From Gammaproteobacteria bacterium (GTDB lineage Bacteria; Pseudomonadota; Gammaproteobacteria; Steroidobacterales; Steroidobacteraceae), in contig JANXYA010000214.1 in the NCBI GenBank assembly GCA_025350345.1, forward strand, positions 1 to 5,698: 5,698 nt of DNA, given 5' to 3'. The notes under the pieces were generated by a model. It ran no database searches, was not told the origin of the DNA, and worked only from the letters and a program-made list of their open reading frames with translations. The position numbers were made by a program, and so were the translations under genes. This document shows, piece by piece, positions 4,934-5,698 of this stretch. The number at the start of each line of letters is the position of its first letter. The first letter of the stretch is position 1.

Positions 4934-5698
4934 ATGGCCGGCAACCAGGGGAGCGATGAGAAGGACGGCGCGAAACGCCCTGGCGGCGCGCGCAGCCCGA
5001 GCCTCATAGGCCGTGTGCGCCGCTGGCGCCAGCGCTGGTCGGCGACCCCGGCGGCACGCGCTCCGTTCTACGTGGCCGTGGCGGCCGCCGCGCTCGCACT
5101 CTGGCTGGCGACCGGGTTCTACCAGGTCGAGGACGGCGAGCGCGGCGTACTGCAGCGCTTCGGTGCCTACGCCGGCCTGCGTGTCAGCGGCTTAGGGTGG
5201 CACCTGCCCTGGCCGATCGAGACGGTCACGAACGTGAACCTCGATCGGATCAACAACGCTACTTTTCAGTCGCGCATGTTCACCGCCGATGCGGTGCTGC
5301 TCAACGTCGCGGCGAGCATCCGCTATCAGTACAGCGACGCGCGCGCCGCCCTGTTCGCGGTGCGTGACACCGACGCCCTGGTCGGTGTGCTGGGCGAGGC
5401 CACGGCGCGCGAGCTGGTCGGTCAGCGGCGCATCGCCGAGCTCCTCGGTGGCGCTTCGCGCACGCCCCTGGTCAATGCCATGCGCACCTCCCTCCAGCAG
5501 CCCCTGGATGCGCTGGGCACGGGCGTACGCGTCCTGGCCGTCGATCTGACTGACGTGCAGGTGCCCGAGGCGGTGCTGCCATCGCAGCGCGATCTGGTGC
5601 AGGCGGGCGAGGAGCGGGACAAGATCGCACGGGAAGCCCAGGGCTACGCCGCCGAAGTGCTGCCCGCCGCCCAGGCGACAGCTCAGCGCCAGCGCCTC
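4934..5698 (+). CDS. hflK: FtsH protease modulator HflK, divergent SPFH protein (3' end outside the window)
   Basis: Open from ATG 4934 to the right edge, 255 codons with no stop. HflK pairs with HflC in a membrane-anchored periplasmic SPFH (prohibitin-like) cage around the FtsH protease. Seen: a basic N-terminus (residues 20-43, many Arg), one membrane helix at about 44-62 (FYVAVAAAALALWLATGF), then GFYQVEDGERGVLQRFGAYA (61-80) and GLGWHLPWPIETVTNVN, matching HflK GxYxVxxGExGVxxRFG and PGLHWHLPxPIE. Further on come a degenerate band-7 core (ATARELVGQRRIAELL, GTGVRVLAVDLTDVQVPEAV) and a helical region ending EVLPAAQATAQRQ, like HflK VLPxAxGxA. Basic residues before the helix predict a cytoplasmic N-terminus and periplasmic body. 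Odd: the Gly/Asn-rich N-terminal region usual in HflK is missing, and the core is diverged. Position after hflX supports HflK over another SPFH protein; the missing 3' end and hflC would settle it. Confidence 0.5.
   Translation, partial: MAGNQGSDEKDGAKRPGGARSPSLIGRVRRWRQRWSATPAARAPFYVAVAAAALALWLATGFYQVEDGERGVLQRFGAYAGLRVSGLGWHLPWPIETVTNVNLDRINNATFQSRMFTADAVLLNVAASIRYQYSDARAALFAVRDTDALVGVLGEATARELVGQRRIAELLGGASRTPLVNAMRTSLQQPLDALGTGVRVLAVDLTDVQVPEAVLPSQRDLVQAGEERDKIAREAQGYAAEVLPAAQATAQRQRL

Noticed and set aside
1278..5193. In-frame TTA leucine codons mostly in the context CTTAGG (1279, 1906, 5191), a rare codon in this GC-rich DNA
   Set aside because: Only three of four occurrences share the context, far too few to suggest a modification site or regulatory use of the codon.
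5013..5549. Short + strand frames at 5013-5195 and 5289-5549
   Set aside because: They are out-of-frame shadows of hflK, whose own frame (from 4934) is open to the window edge with recognisable SPFH motifs.

Overview
The window is a high-GC stretch (roughly two-thirds G+C by eye, with strongly G/C-biased third codon positions). It carries the classic gammaproteobacterial gene order amiB - mutL - miaA - hfq - hflX - hflK, all on the + strand. Gene order and protein similarity to the E. coli and Pseudomonas products point to a high-GC, probably deep-branching gammaproteobacterium. The Hfq rim sequence (RKEH) also occurs in betaproteobacterial Hfq, so the genus or order cannot be fixed from this window.

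Layout: bases 1-432 are the 3' end of an AmiB-type N-acetylmuramoyl-L-alanine amidase (5' end missing). 469-2250 is a complete mutL of the endonuclease type. 2247-3233 is miaA, overlapping the mutL stop by ATGA. After a 67-bp gap with a promoter-like TGCTAGAAT and a strong ribosome binding site comes hfq (3301-3546, 81 aa). hflX (3568-4869, 433 aa) follows 21 bp later. After a 64-bp gap with the best promoter-like sequence of the window comes hflK (4934 to the right edge, open). No gap exceeds 70 bases. I see no tRNA, rRNA, CRISPR array, insertion sequence or convincing Rho-independent terminator.

How the genes work together: this is a housekeeping superoperon rather than one pathway. AmiB cuts peptidoglycan at the septum, MutL is the mismatch-repair matchmaker and here probably also the nicking enzyme, MiaA prenylates A37 of tRNAs, Hfq is the sRNA chaperone, HflX is a ribosome-splitting GTPase, and HflK (normally with HflC, expected just downstream) forms the SPFH cage around FtsH. 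Tight spacing suggests co-transcription with extra internal promoters before hfq and hflK.

I do not see a previously undescribed system. The points most worth a second look are the complete set of endonuclease motifs in MutL (implying MutH-independent strand discrimination), the divergent HflK lacking the usual glycine-rich N-terminus, the candidate promoters, the ambiguous miaA start, and an AmiB C-terminus without a LysM domain.
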